Shown piece after piece: positions 56,402 to 64,000 of a DNA stretch of 64,000 nt. The position numbers were made by a program, and so were the translations under genes. The notes below the pieces were generated by a model. It was not told where the DNA came from. It made no database searches and saw nothing but the letters and a program-made list of their open reading frames with translations. Origin of the DNA: Pseudomonas sp. RIT409. GTDB taxonomy: Bacteria > Pseudomonadota > Gammaproteobacteria > Pseudomonadales > Pseudomonadaceae. The first letter of the stretch is position 1, and every line of letters begins with the position of its first letter. The stretch lies in contig NZ_QARE02000002.1 of the NCBI RefSeq assembly GCF_003052515.2, forward strand, positions 1-64,000, in the 5' to 3' direction.

Positions 56402-57213
56402 TGAGCCGCCTGCAGACTCGCTTTGCCGAGCTGAAACAACACAACCGCGCCGCCCTGGTGACCTTCATCACCGCAGGTGACCCGGCATACGACACCTCGC
56501 TGGCAATCCTCAAAGGGCTGCCGAAAGCCGGTGCCGACGTCATCGAGCTCGGCATGCCGTTTACCGATCCCATGGCGGACGGCCCGGCCATTCAGTTGGC
56601 CAACATCCGCGCGCTGGGCGCCAAGCAGAACCTGGCAAAAACGCTGCAAATGGTGCGTGAGTTCCGCGCTGACGACAGCACCACCCCGCTGGTGTTGATG
56701 GGTTACTACAATCCGATTCATAACTACGGCGTTGAGCGCTTCATTTCAGAAGCGCACGAGGCGGGGGTCGATGGCCTGATCGTGGTGGATCTGCCGCCAG
56801 AACATAACGCCGAGTTGTGTGATCCCGCCCAGGACGCCGGTCTGGACTTCATCCGCCTGACCACGCCAACCACCGACGACAGTCGGCTGCCGACAGTGCT
56901 CAATGGCAGCTCGGGTTTTGTGTATTACGTGTCGGTGGCGGGCGTGACCGGCGCCGGGTCGGCGACCATCGACCACGTCAAAGATGCGGTAGCACGTCTG
57001 CGTCGCCACTCGGATCTGCCCATCAGTGTGGGTTTCGGGATTCGCACTCCGGACCAGGCGGCCGCCATTGCACGGGTCGCCGATGGCGTTGTGGTCGGTT
57101 CGGCGCTGATCGATCACATCGCCAACGCACAGTCGCCTGAGCAGGCGGTGAGCGGGGTATTGAAACTGTGTTCGGACCTCGCTGAAGGCGTTCGAAAGGC
57201 TCGCGTATCCTGA
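56401..57213 (+). CDS. trpA: Tryptophan synthase alpha chain
   Basis: This 270-residue TIM-barrel enzyme cleaves indoleglycerol phosphate to indole. Catalytic E49 and D60 lie in [16 protein letters not shown]; the phosphate-binding [13 protein letters not shown] is conserved. A TTG three bases earlier is in frame, but the ATG at 56401 fits trpB coupling. It is followed by a strong terminator. Confidence 0.97.
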
Positions 57214-57272
57214 AGGTAAAGTTCCTGATACAGAGGAATCTCTACCTTCGTTAGCACGCTAAGCAGTACAGC

Positions 57273-57309
57273 AAAGGGGTTCAGGACCTGTGCCTGAGCC
57301 CCTTTTTTT
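57273..57309 (+). terminator. Rho-independent terminator after trpBA
   Basis: A 13-bp stem with one bulge, AAAGGGGTTCAGG with CCTGAGCCCCTTT, encloses a 7-base loop and is followed by a run of seven T, about 60 bases past the trpA stop. Confidence 0.9.
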
Positions 57310-57341
57310 GCCTGAATTGGATTTGCTCAGGAGCACGCTGC

Positions 57342-57495
57342 ATGAAAGTCTCGAAGCGTTTGGTCGCCGGGCTGGGCGCGTTGCTGGTCAGCGCAAGCGC
57401 ACTGGTGCAGGCGGCGCCTCCTGGGTCCGGACATCGTGCTCGTCGCGATGGGCAGCGGGATTGTGTATGAAATCCTGGGGGGCATTGTGAACTAG
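57342..57495 (+). pseudogene. Frameshifted small exported protein gene downstream of trpA
   Basis: CAGGAG stands seven bases before an ATG that opens a clear signal peptide (MKVSKRLVAGLGALLVSASA, then LVQAA). After residue 27 the first frame drifts into a basic, unlikely tail and stops at 57470. In the next frame the sequence continues as GPDIVLVAMGSGIVYEILGG and ends with TAG at 57495, which reads like a natural hydrophobic protein end. A single one-base change near 57420 would join both into a protein of about 50 residues. I do not know the family; a sequencing error is an alternative. Confidence 0.5.
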
Positions 57496-57508
57496 GGCAT
57501 GACGCACT

Positions 57509-57608
57509 GTAGGAGCGCGCTTGCCCGCGATGCGATCTGTCTGCACCCTCACTACTGACTGACCTTGCGCAATCGTCCGAATGCGGCCCAGAACAAGCGC
57601 GCTCCTAC
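57509..57608. repeat. REP-type inverted repeat pair (REPIN-like), copy 2
   Basis: The left arm starts GTAGGAGCGCGCTTGCCCGC (57509) and the right arm ends CAAGCGCGCTCCTAC (57608). The inner part of the right arm (AATCGTCCGAATGCGGCC) matches copy 1 at 48967-49079, but the left arm belongs to a different REP variant, CCCGCGATG, so only the outer 15 bases pair well. Confidence 0.8.
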
Positions 57609-57630
57609 GACAGCTGTCGCCAGTCAATGA

Positions 57631-57960
57631 CTACCTGAACATCCCCACATTCAACTGGCGCACGCCGCCCATCCATATCGCATGATCGGTATGGTCGGCC
57701 AGATCATCCCCGGTCAGAGGATGCGTAAAGATCACCAATCCATTGCGATTCAGCGCTAGGTAAAGCATCACATCGGCGAACTGCTCATGGGCAAATGCCA
57801 GTTGGCAGCTCCAGTCCGGATGCGGCCCGACAGGGCGTTCATGCACACGGCCCATGCGAATCCCAAACTTCGCCGCAACGGTTTCACACAAAGCCCGCGC
57901 CTGCTCGATTGTCTGGGCGTCGAAGTAAACATGGGCGTGATAGCCCTCAATGGATGACAT
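57631..57960 (-). CDS. DOPA 4,5-dioxygenase family protein
   Basis: This 109-residue protein contains the family's metal-ligand histidines in IEGYHAHVYF, VGPHPDWSCQLAF and LVIFTHPLTGDDLADHTDHA. Bacterial members are small vicinal-oxygen-chelate-like enzymes whose natural substrates are uncertain. The ATG at 57960 is chosen because GGAGGAG lies six bases upstream; the in-frame GTG two codons earlier would be too close to it. Confidence 0.85.
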   Translation of the reverse strand: MSSIEGYHAHVYFDAQTIEQARALCETVAAKFGIRMGRVHERPVGPHPDWSCQLAFAHEQFADVMLYLALNRNGLVIFTHPLTGDDLADHTDHAIWMGGVRQLNVGMFR

Positions 57961-58131
57961 GTTCACTCCTCCGTCGAAGTCAGTCAGTAGGGGTGGCGTT
58001 AAGGTATCAGGTATCCATAGCTACATCTCGATCCCCTGAGCGGGTTGGGAAGAATGATCATCTGAATCACACCGCCTGACACCCTCAAGCTTCCCGCGTG
58101 TAGCGCGAGGAGACTTCAGGATGTCTGTCGC

Positions 58132-59058
58132 TTAAGGGTCTAGCCTGAACCGCGGTCCGGTATTTCCCCAAACAGTGGGTCCGTACCCACTACCAGGATG
58201 GCCTTGATGGGTGGTCGGAGGCGGCAGATTTGGTCTCCTTTTCGGGGGCTTGCGTACTGGCGGAGCGGGCGGCCGAGGGGGAGGTGGGATCGGCGAAGGT
58301 GCAGCCGTAGAGTTTGGCGTAGACGATGGCGTCGGCGTCGGAGCAGGTACCCAAACAGGGATGACGGTTTCAGGAGGAATCGGCCCCAAAACAGTGTTGG
58401 ATATATCTCTGAAGAGGCCACTTAGTCGATCAGCGACCATTCCTGCGGTGCCGTTTAATACGGCGGCAGTCATCGTGGGCGTGTCCACTCGCGCACGCCA
58501 GCCCTGCGCAATTGCTTTGATTTGAGAGTTACCAATTACCGATGCAGTCGCCATAAGGTTTTCAGTCTTTACCAAGATCACGGCTTCAGCTATTGGATCG
58601 CCCGCTGATGCCAGTATCTCGGACCAATAACGCTCTCGCATAACGTCGTTTGCCACGACAGTGAAGACCGAGTTTAGTGTCCAGGCGTCTGCTGAAAGAC
58701 CGTAAGCGCCAAAGGCTTTGCTGTGAAAATCCCAAGCCTCACGATGGTTGATATCCCTATTGACGACCCCTTGGCTATTAAATTGGGCATTGAGAGCATC
58801 CAGATAGCCTCGGGCCATTTTAGTGTAAATAAAATTGAGGGTATCACTTGATACAGCAACACCTTCATGCTCCGCGGTGGCTTTCAAAAAGCCAACAGCA
58901 GCAGCGCCAGAGGCAGAGCTTTGGCTAACCACGTTTTCCGCAAGAACAGCATAACGGTAGCCTTTTTGTTGCAGGACTGCGTACATGGTAGATACAGAGT
59001 CATAGGTCAACAGTATATCCAAGGTTTGCAAATCTTGTTTTGTTAAATTCTGAGGCAT
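58132..59058 (-). CDS. Unrecognised 308-residue protein with proline-rich C terminus
   Basis: I do not recognise this protein. Residues 1-205 look globular and mostly helical, without signal peptide or membrane segment (LTKQDLQTLDILLTYDSVST, YRYAVLAENVV, NGTAGMVADRLSGLFRDI). Residues about 225-290 are dominated by proline, threonine and serine (for example PTPTPSSTP and PIPPPPRPPAPPVRKPP), followed by a glycine-rich end. Such a tail suits an extended linker or a cell-surface or delivery segment. AGGGAA precedes the ATG. It follows the 61-residue membrane protein by 37 bases, and both are AT-richer than the genes around them. Confidence 0.65.
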   Translation of the reverse strand: MPQNLTKQDLQTLDILLTYDSVSTMYAVLQQKGYRYAVLAENVVSQSSASGAAAVGFLKATAEHEGVAVSSDTLNFIYTKMARGYLDALNAQFNSQGVVNRDINHREAWDFHSKAFGAYGLSADAWTLNSVFTVVANDVMRERYWSEILASAGDPIAEAVILVKTENLMATASVIGNSQIKAIAQGWRARVDTPTMTAAVLNGTAGMVADRLSGLFRDISNTVLGPIPPETVIPVWVPAPTPTPSSTPNSTAAPSPIPPPPRPPAPPVRKPPKRRPNLPPPTTHQGHPGSGYGPTVWGNTGPRFRLDP

Positions 59059-59095
59059 TTATTAAATTCCCTATAGTCGCCGTTAGAAGATTCAA

Positions 59096-59281
59096 TTAAA
59101 GAAACCATCCAAAGCTGTAAAATCCGATAAAAAACAGGCTGATATACCCGACGAGCAGCCATCGAATAAAATTGAGAAAGACATTGAAAACCCTGCGACT
59201 CAAACGTTCGTTGAGCCATCGCCAGCTCGCGATAAAAACAACTCTACTTTCAAGCAAAATCAACCGCAGCCTGAATTGCAT
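59096..59281 (-). CDS. Unrecognised 61-residue membrane protein
   Basis: The N-terminal half is basic (RLRLILLESRVVF, RWLNERLSRRVF) and the C-terminal half is a single strongly hydrophobic, aromatic segment (WLLVGYISLFFIGFYSFGWF), so the protein should sit in the inner membrane. A near-perfect ribosome site AGGAGGT lies five bases before the ATG at 59281; the in-frame ATG 11 codons earlier has none. The gene probably forms an operon with the 308-residue protein that follows. Base composition is clearly AT-rich. No family is known to me. Confidence 0.6.
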   Translation of the reverse strand: MQFRLRLILLESRVVFIASWRWLNERLSRRVFNVFLNFIRWLLVGYISLFFIGFYSFGWFL

Positions 59282-59505
59282 GTAGTACCTCCTCAATACC
59301 CGCACTGATTTCATTAGCTAAACAATCGAGCGACCTCCCTGACATCAGTACAACTTCAAGAGGCGAAGTAGCCTCATTTTATAAAATTAGACAATACGGC
59401 CACGTCTGACAAAGCTGTAAGAGTTTTCTTTATATATTTTTAGAAGTGGCCTAGGTATTTGGATTAAGTGGCAAAAATCAGGACGGATAAATTGAGGTCA
59501 ATGCT

Positions 59506-60456
59506 TCAGATCGCAATAGATGGCAACGACTTACCCGCCAACAAATCCCCGCTCATCGTCTGTTCACTTCTTAACCAATCGACAAACCGCTGCATAATCT
59601 GTACACGTCGTTTGCGCTGGGGCAAAACGATGTAATAGCCGTAAGCAGAAATAGCCGCAGCCTCGACGGGACGGCACAGCAAGCCCTGATCCAGCAAATC
59701 ATCCACCAGATGCCGCCAGCCAATCGCAACGCCTTGCCCGCCAATCGCCGCCTGAATCAGCAACGTGTAATTGTCGAACCGCAACTGCCCCGGCGCAGGC
59801 GCTTGAGCGATGTTCAAGGCGCGAAACACGCCGCCCCAATCGAACCAGTTATTGCCGCCCTCGCCACGCAAGTGCAGCAGGGGAAACTCCTTCAACGCTT
59901 CGGGCCGTAACGGCAGTTCACGCCCGGCGATCAGTTTAGGACTGCACACCGGAAACACTTCCTCACTGAACAGCCAATGGCTCTCGCCCTGTTTGAAGCG
60001 TCCATCACCAAACAGCACTGCCACATCGATATCCGCACGCAGCATGCTGTGGCTGCGCTCGCTGGTGACGAGGCTGACGTCCACGTCGGGGTTCTCCTTA
60101 TGGAAACGATGCAGACGCGGCATCAGCCAATAGGCAGCAAAGGCGAAGTCGGTCGCGACCTGCAAAACCTCGTGCTGATGCTGCTCAGTGATGAGACTCA
60201 GCCCTGCGTCCATCGACTGCAAACCGGCTTGTACATGGTTGAAGAGGATCTCGCCGGCGTCGGTCAGCTCAATGCCGCGATAAATGCGGTCGAACAGGCG
60301 CGTTGCCAATTGTTCTTCTAACCTTTTGATTTGTTGGCTAATGGCGGGCTGGGTGGTGCCGAGCTCGATGGCAGCCGCTGTAAAGCTGCGCAGGCGGGCG
60401 GCGGCCTCGAAACCTCGCAGTAAATCCAAAGAGATCTCACCAAGGGCATCAAACAT
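59506..60456 (-). CDS. LysR-type regulator of choline-sulfate use
   Basis: This 316-residue LysR protein has the helix-turn-helix RSFTAAAIELGTTQPAISQQIKRLEEQLA and an effector domain related to GcvA. It is divergent from betC with 114 bases between starts, the same arrangement as the choline-sulfate regulator beside betC in P. aeruginosa. It probably activates betC and the following binding-protein gene in response to choline sulfate or choline. Confidence 0.85.
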   Translation of the reverse strand: MFDALGEISLDLLRGFEAAARLRSFTAAAIELGTTQPAISQQIKRLEEQLATRLFDRIYRGIELTDAGEILFNHVQAGLQSMDAGLSLITEQHQHEVLQVATDFAFAAYWLMPRLHRFHKENPDVDVSLVTSERSHSMLRADIDVAVLFGDGRFKQGESHWLFSEEVFPVCSPKLIAGRELPLRPEALKEFPLLHLRGEGGNNWFDWGGVFRALNIAQAPAPGQLRFDNYTLLIQAAIGGQGVAIGWRHLVDDLLDQGLLCRPVEAAAISAYGYYIVLPQRKRRVQIMQRFVDWLRSEQTMSGDLLAGKSLPSIAI

Positions 60457-60570
60457 AAGCGTGGCTTATCCTAGGCATTGCGTTTTATGGGCTTTACCGC
60501 TGACTTCTTGGATTCCATTCTCTAAGCCAGCAATTTCGCATAAATATTCACTATGGAATGCCGCGAAGAC

Positions 60571-62076
60571 ATGAAGCGCAAGAACATTCTTTTCATCATG
60601 GCCGATCAGATGGCCGCGCCGATGTTGCCGATTTACGCCCGATCCCCGATCAAGATGCCGAATTTGAGTCGCCTCGCTGCCGACGGCGTGGTGTTTGACG
60701 CTGCCTATTGCAATAGCCCGCTCTGTGCACCGTCGCGCTTTACCCTGGTGAGCGGCCAACTGCCCAGCAAGATCGGCGCCTACGACAACGCGGCCGATTT
60801 CGCCGCCGATGTACCGACTTATGCCCATTATCTGCGTCGCCTGGGTTATCACACCGCGCTATCGGGGAAGATGCACTTTTGCGGCCCGGATCAATTGCAC
60901 GGTTACGAAGAACGGTTGACCAGCGATATCTACCCGGCCGACTACGGATGGGCCGTGAACTGGGACGAACCGGACGTGCGCCCAACCTGGTATCACAACA
61001 TGTCATCCGTACTGCAGGCCGGGCCCTGTGTGCGCACCAACCAACTCGATTTCGATGAGGAAGTGGTATTCAAGGCTCAACAATATCTATTCGACCGGGT
61101 ACGCGAAGACCGTAACCAGCCGTTCTGCCTGACCGTGTCGATGACCCACCCGCACGACCCGTACACCATTCCCAAGGACTATTGGAATCTGTACAGCGAC
61201 GACGAAATCCCGATGCCCGCCGCGCCCATTGCTCAGGCCGATCAGGACCCGCATTCCCAGCGCCTGTTGAAAGTCTACGACCTGTGGGACAAGCCCCTGT
61301 CGCACGACAAGATCCGCGACGCCCGCCGTGCCTACTTCGGCGCTTGCAGCTACATCGACGACAACATCGGCAAGCTGCTGAAAACCCTGGAAGACACCGG
61401 CCTGGCCGACGACACCATCGTGGTGTTCTCCGGCGACCATGGCGACATGCTGGGCGAACGAGGCCTTTGGTACAAAATGCACTGGTTCGAAATGTCCGCC
61501 CGCGTGCCATTGCTGGTTTACGCGCCGGGTCAGTTCAAGCCCGGCCGGGTGAAGGCTGCCGTTTCCACTGCTGACCTGCTGCCGACCTTTGTCGCGTTGG
61601 CCGATGGCGAGCTTGAAGCCGGTCTGCCGCTGGACGGACGTTCACTCATGCCGCATCTGCAGGGCGAGGGCGGCCATGACGAAGTGTTCGGTGAGTACAT
61701 GGCCGAGGGCACCACCAGCCCGCTGATGATGATTCGGCGCGGCGCGTACAAATTCATTTATTCGGAGCAAGACCCCTGTCTGCTGTATGACGTGGACAAC
61801 GATCCGAATGAACGCGAGGAGCTGAGCCATTCCGAGACCCACCGCGACCTGTTCAACGCGTTCCTGGCCGAAGCGAAGGCCAAATGGGACATTCCGGCGA
61901 TACACCATCAGGTGCTCGCCAGTCAGCGGCGTCGGCGCTTCGTCGCCCAATCGCTGACACTCGGCAAGCTGAAGAGTTGGGATCACCAGCCGCTGGTAGA
62001 CGCCAGTCAGCAATACATGCGCAACCATATCGATCTGGACGATCTGGAGCGCAAGGCCCGTTATCCACAACCTTGA
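60571..62076 (+). CDS. betC: Choline-sulfatase BetC
   Basis: This 501-residue sulfatase hydrolyses choline-O-sulfate to choline and sulfate. The CxPxR motif NSPLCAPSRFTLVSG has C52, the residue converted to formylglycine, and metal-binding residues lie in FIMADQ and VFSGDHGDMLGE. The C-terminal segment with WDHQPLVDASQQYMRNH is typical of choline-sulfatases. The ATG at 60571 gives the family N terminus MKRKNILFIMADQM; an in-frame ATG six codons earlier is possible. Choline formed can feed glycine betaine synthesis. Confidence 0.93.
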   Translation: MKRKNILFIMADQMAAPMLPIYARSPIKMPNLSRLAADGVVFDAAYCNSPLCAPSRFTLVSGQLPSKIGAYDNAADFAADVPTYAHYLRRLGYHTALSGKMHFCGPDQLHGYEERLTSDIYPADYGWAVNWDEPDVRPTWYHNMSSVLQAGPCVRTNQLDFDEEVVFKAQQYLFDRVREDRNQPFCLTVSMTHPHDPYTIPKDYWNLYSDDEIPMPAAPIAQADQDPHSQRLLKVYDLWDKPLSHDKIRDARRAYFGACSYIDDNIGKLLKTLEDTGLADDTIVVFSGDHGDMLGERGLWYKMHWFEMSARVPLLVYAPGQFKPGRVKAAVSTADLLPTFVALADGELEAGLPLDGRSLMPHLQGEGGHDEVFGEYMAEGTTSPLMMIRRGAYKFIYSEQDPCLLYDVDNDPNEREELSHSETHRDLFNAFLAEAKAKWDIPAIHHQVLASQRRRRFVAQSLTLGKLKSWDHQPLVDASQQYMRNHIDLDDLERKARYPQP

Positions 62077-62114
62077 ACCCTGCCAACACCTAGAAAATCA
62101 AAAAGGGGCACACC

Positions 62115-63044
62115 ATGAAGAAGTTGTTCACAACACTGGCGGTCGCGGTGATGAGCCTGGGGAGCGTCGTCGCATACGCCGCTGATGCACCCAGCTGCAG
62201 TACGGTGAGAATGGCCGATCCGGGTTGGAGCGACATCGCTGCGACCAATGCGACGGCGGGTTTTCTACTGGACGGCATGGGTTACAAGACCAAGGTGGAC
62301 ACGCTGGCAGTACCCATTGCCTACGGTGGCCTCAAGGACGGTCAGATGGACGTCTTCCTGGGTAACTGGATGCCTGCGCAGCAGGGGTTCTACGACAAGT
62401 TCATCGCCACCGGGGATGTGACGCAATACGCAAAAAACCTTGAGGGCACCGAGTTCACCCTGGCCGTCCCGGACTATGTCTATGACGCAGGCGTGCATGA
62501 CTTCGCCGACCTGAACAAATTCGCCGACAAATTCCACAAGAAGATTTATGGCATCGGGTCGGGGGCTCCAGCCAACGCCTCGATTCAGGAAATCATCAAG
62601 AAAAACGAATTCGACTTGGGCGACTGGAAGCTGGTCGAATCGAGCGAGCAGGCGATGCTCGCCGAAGTGAAGCGCAACGTGAAGAAGAAGGAATTCGTGG
62701 TTTTCCTCGGCTGGACGCCGCACCCGATGAACGTCCAGATCCAAGGTATGCACTACCTCAAGGGTGGGGAAAAGTACTTCGGTGATACCGGCAGTGTTTA
62801 CACCGTGACCCGTAAAGGGTACGCCGACGCCTGCCCCAATGTGGCCAAGCTGTTCGCCAACCTGATGTTCACCCAGGACATGGAAAACAGCATCATGCAG
62901 GAAGTGGACAGCAAGAAAATCAGCAACGCCGACGCCGTCAAAGGCTGGGTCAAGGCCAACCCGGCGGTGCTGGAAAAATGGCTCGAAGGGGTGAAAACCA
63001 TCGACGGCAAGGAGGCGTTGCCAGCCGTCAAAGCGAAGCTGTGA
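62115..63044 (+). CDS. Choline ABC transporter substrate-binding protein (ChoX/BetX)
   Basis: This 309-residue OpuAC-type binding protein has a signal peptide (cleavage about residue 23). Family motifs include VRMADPGWSDIAATNA, VFLGNWMPAQQGFYDKF and FLGWTPHPMN, in which aromatic residues cage the quaternary ammonium group of choline. It lies 38 bases after betC, with AAAGGGG before the ATG. No permease or ATPase gene follows; the gene is succeeded by a REP element and aroE. Confidence 0.9.
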   Translation: MKKLFTTLAVAVMSLGSVVAYAADAPSCSTVRMADPGWSDIAATNATAGFLLDGMGYKTKVDTLAVPIAYGGLKDGQMDVFLGNWMPAQQGFYDKFIATGDVTQYAKNLEGTEFTLAVPDYVYDAGVHDFADLNKFADKFHKKIYGIGSGAPANASIQEIIKKNEFDLGDWKLVESSEQAMLAEVKRNVKKKEFVVFLGWTPHPMNVQIQGMHYLKGGEKYFGDTGSVYTVTRKGYADACPNVAKLFANLMFTQDMENSIMQEVDSKKISNADAVKGWVKANPAVLEKWLEGVKTIDGKEALPAVKAKL

Positions 63045-63078
63045 TCCTGACAGCCCTTTGAAAGCGCGGTGGGTCTGT

Positions 63079-63109
63079 GATCGTTCCTACGCTCTGCGCG
63101 GGAACGATC
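63079..63109. repeat. REP-type palindrome
   Basis: GATCGTTCC (63079-63087) and GGAACGATC (63101-63109) form a 9-bp perfect palindrome around TACGCTCTGCGC. This is the other common Pseudomonas REP class (GATCGTTCCCACGCTCTGCG type). It lies between the binding-protein and aroE stop codons and could act as a shared 3'-end structure. Confidence 0.8.
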
Positions 63110-63151
63110 ATTTGGTCAAAGGGATTGGGTGAACGTACGGCAGAGGTCAGA

Positions 63152-63979
63152 TCACGCCTCAGCCATCAGCCGCCGCAATGCTGTCAGCACCGGCCCCGAT
63201 TCCGGACGGACGCCACGCCATAGGTAAAAGGCCTCGGCGGCCTGCTCAACCAGCATCCCAAGACCGTCGACCGCTTGTGCGGCACCATGCTCCGAGGCCC
63301 AACGACAGAACGCGGTTGGCTCCTTGGCATACATCATGTCGTAACAGAAGGTCTTGCCCGGCTGAATCAGGCTGGGAGCAATCGGCGGAAGCGCCCCCGC
63401 CAGGCTGGCCGAGGTCGCGTTGACAATGATATCGAAAGGCTCTTCGAGCCAGTCATAACCGGCAGGCAGCACGGGGCCAAGATCACTGAATTCCTTTGCC
63501 AATTGCTCGGCCTTTTCCACCGTGCGGTTAGCGATGACGAGTACGTGGGGCGTTTCCGCGAGCAACGGCTCCAGCGCACCTCGCACCGCGCCGCCCGCAC
63601 CGAGCAACAAAATGCGCTTATCGCTCAACGCCACGCCATGATTCACTTTCAAGTCCCGCACTAGCCCGGCGCCGTCGGTGTTGTCTCCCAACAAACTGCC
63701 GTCCGCCTGACGTGCCAAGGTATTCACCGCACCCGCGCGACGGCCTCGCTCAGTCAGGTGATCGGCCAGACGATAGGCCTCTTCCTTGAATGGCACGGTG
63801 ACGTTGGCACCACGACCCGCTTCGAAAAACCGCCTGACAAAAGACGTGAAGTCATCCAGGGGTGCCAACGACGTTCGGTACTCCAGGGTTTCACCGGTCT
63901 GCTCGGCGAACAGGCGATGGATCAATGGCGACTTGCTGTGAGCGATGGGATTGCCAAAAACCACGTATTGATCTGTCAT
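63152..63979 (-). CDS. aroE: Shikimate dehydrogenase AroE
   Basis: This 275-residue enzyme reduces 3-dehydroshikimate to shikimate with NADPH. Substrate-binding [12 protein letters not shown] and the catalytic lysine in [10 protein letters not shown], the DNTDGAG motif, the nucleotide-binding [10 protein letters not shown] and the [11 protein letters not shown] stretch are all present. The start is either ATG at 63979 or the adjacent one at 63982; GGAGG lies seven bases before the former, which is preferred. The gene starts 21 bases before the window end. Confidence 0.95.
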   Translation of the reverse strand: MTDQYVVFGNPIAHSKSPLIHRLFAEQTGETLEYRTSLAPLDDFTSFVRRFFEAGRGANVTVPFKEEAYRLADHLTERGRRAGAVNTLARQADGSLLGDNTDGAGLVRDLKVNHGVALSDKRILLLGAGGAVRGALEPLLAETPHVLVIANRTVEKAEQLAKEFSDLGPVLPAGYDWLEEPFDIIVNATSASLAGALPPIAPSLIQPGKTFCYDMMYAKEPTAFCRWASEHGAAQAVDGLGMLVEQAAEAFYLWRGVRPESGPVLTALRRLMAEA

Positions 63980-64000
63980 CATCGGGCCTCCTCGGCCAAC

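Overview
The window is a stretch of gamma-proteobacterial chromosome that reads as Pseudomonas. The GC content is high, and most genes follow the order I know around the chromosome origin of P. aeruginosa PAO1. Recognisable blocks are gltP, an Ivy-like gene, algB-kinB, ampDh2, dgcP, dsbA, cc4, engB, ersA, polA, thrB, znuA/zur-znuCB and metNIQ, then a cytochrome aa3 oxidase cluster, prlC with a gamma-carbonic anhydrase and a HAD phosphatase, an osmC region, trpI/trpBA, betC and aroE. Details such as katE beside metN and two different REP-type repeats fit a fluorescens/syringae-group strain better than P. aeruginosa itself. This is from memory of gene order; no search was run.

Layout. Positions 1-4.1 kb: end of a DUF2914 gene and a four-gene MCE/Mla-type lipid transport operon. 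4.0-6.7 kb: a nucleoside-gate membrane protein and the glutamate symporter GltP. 7.4-9.5 kb: small envelope-stress genes (Ivy-like, DUF1328, a short membrane protein, a triple-BON protein). 9.7-18.5 kb: algB-kinB, an EAL phosphodiesterase, AmpDh2, the diguanylate cyclase DgcP and a nuclease-fold protein. 18.5-24 kb: dsbA, cytochrome c4, engB, the small RNA ersA and polA. 24-29.3 kb: thrB and the zinc-uptake locus with its regulator. 29.4-34.5 kb: katE and a methionine ABC transporter. 34.5-43.3 kb: the aa3 oxidase genes with assembly factors. 43.5-45.1 kb: an AT-richer secreted PI-PLC-like protein at a synteny break. 45.2-54.2 kb: prlC and neighbours, then small stress proteins. 54.2-57.5 kb: trpI/trpBA and a broken small ORF. 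58.1-59.3 kb: an unrecognised AT-rich two-gene insert. 59.5-63.0 kb: the choline-sulfate locus. 63.2-64 kb: aroE.

The strongest unusual observations are three. (1) PolA keeps its 5'-nuclease and polymerase motifs but has lost acidic residues at all three motifs of the 3'-5' proofreading exonuclease. (2) The heme O synthase gene (ctaB/cyoE) expected between heme A synthase and sco in the oxidase cluster is reduced to a short frameshifted 3' remnant, so heme O must come from elsewhere. (3) A low-GC pair, a 308-residue proline-tailed protein and a 61-residue membrane protein, has no family I can name. Between engB and polA a convincing AlgU-type promoter, a transcript of about 130 nt and a terminator identify ersA on sequence and position. 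I saw no CRISPR array, tRNA, rRNA, prophage or insertion sequence.
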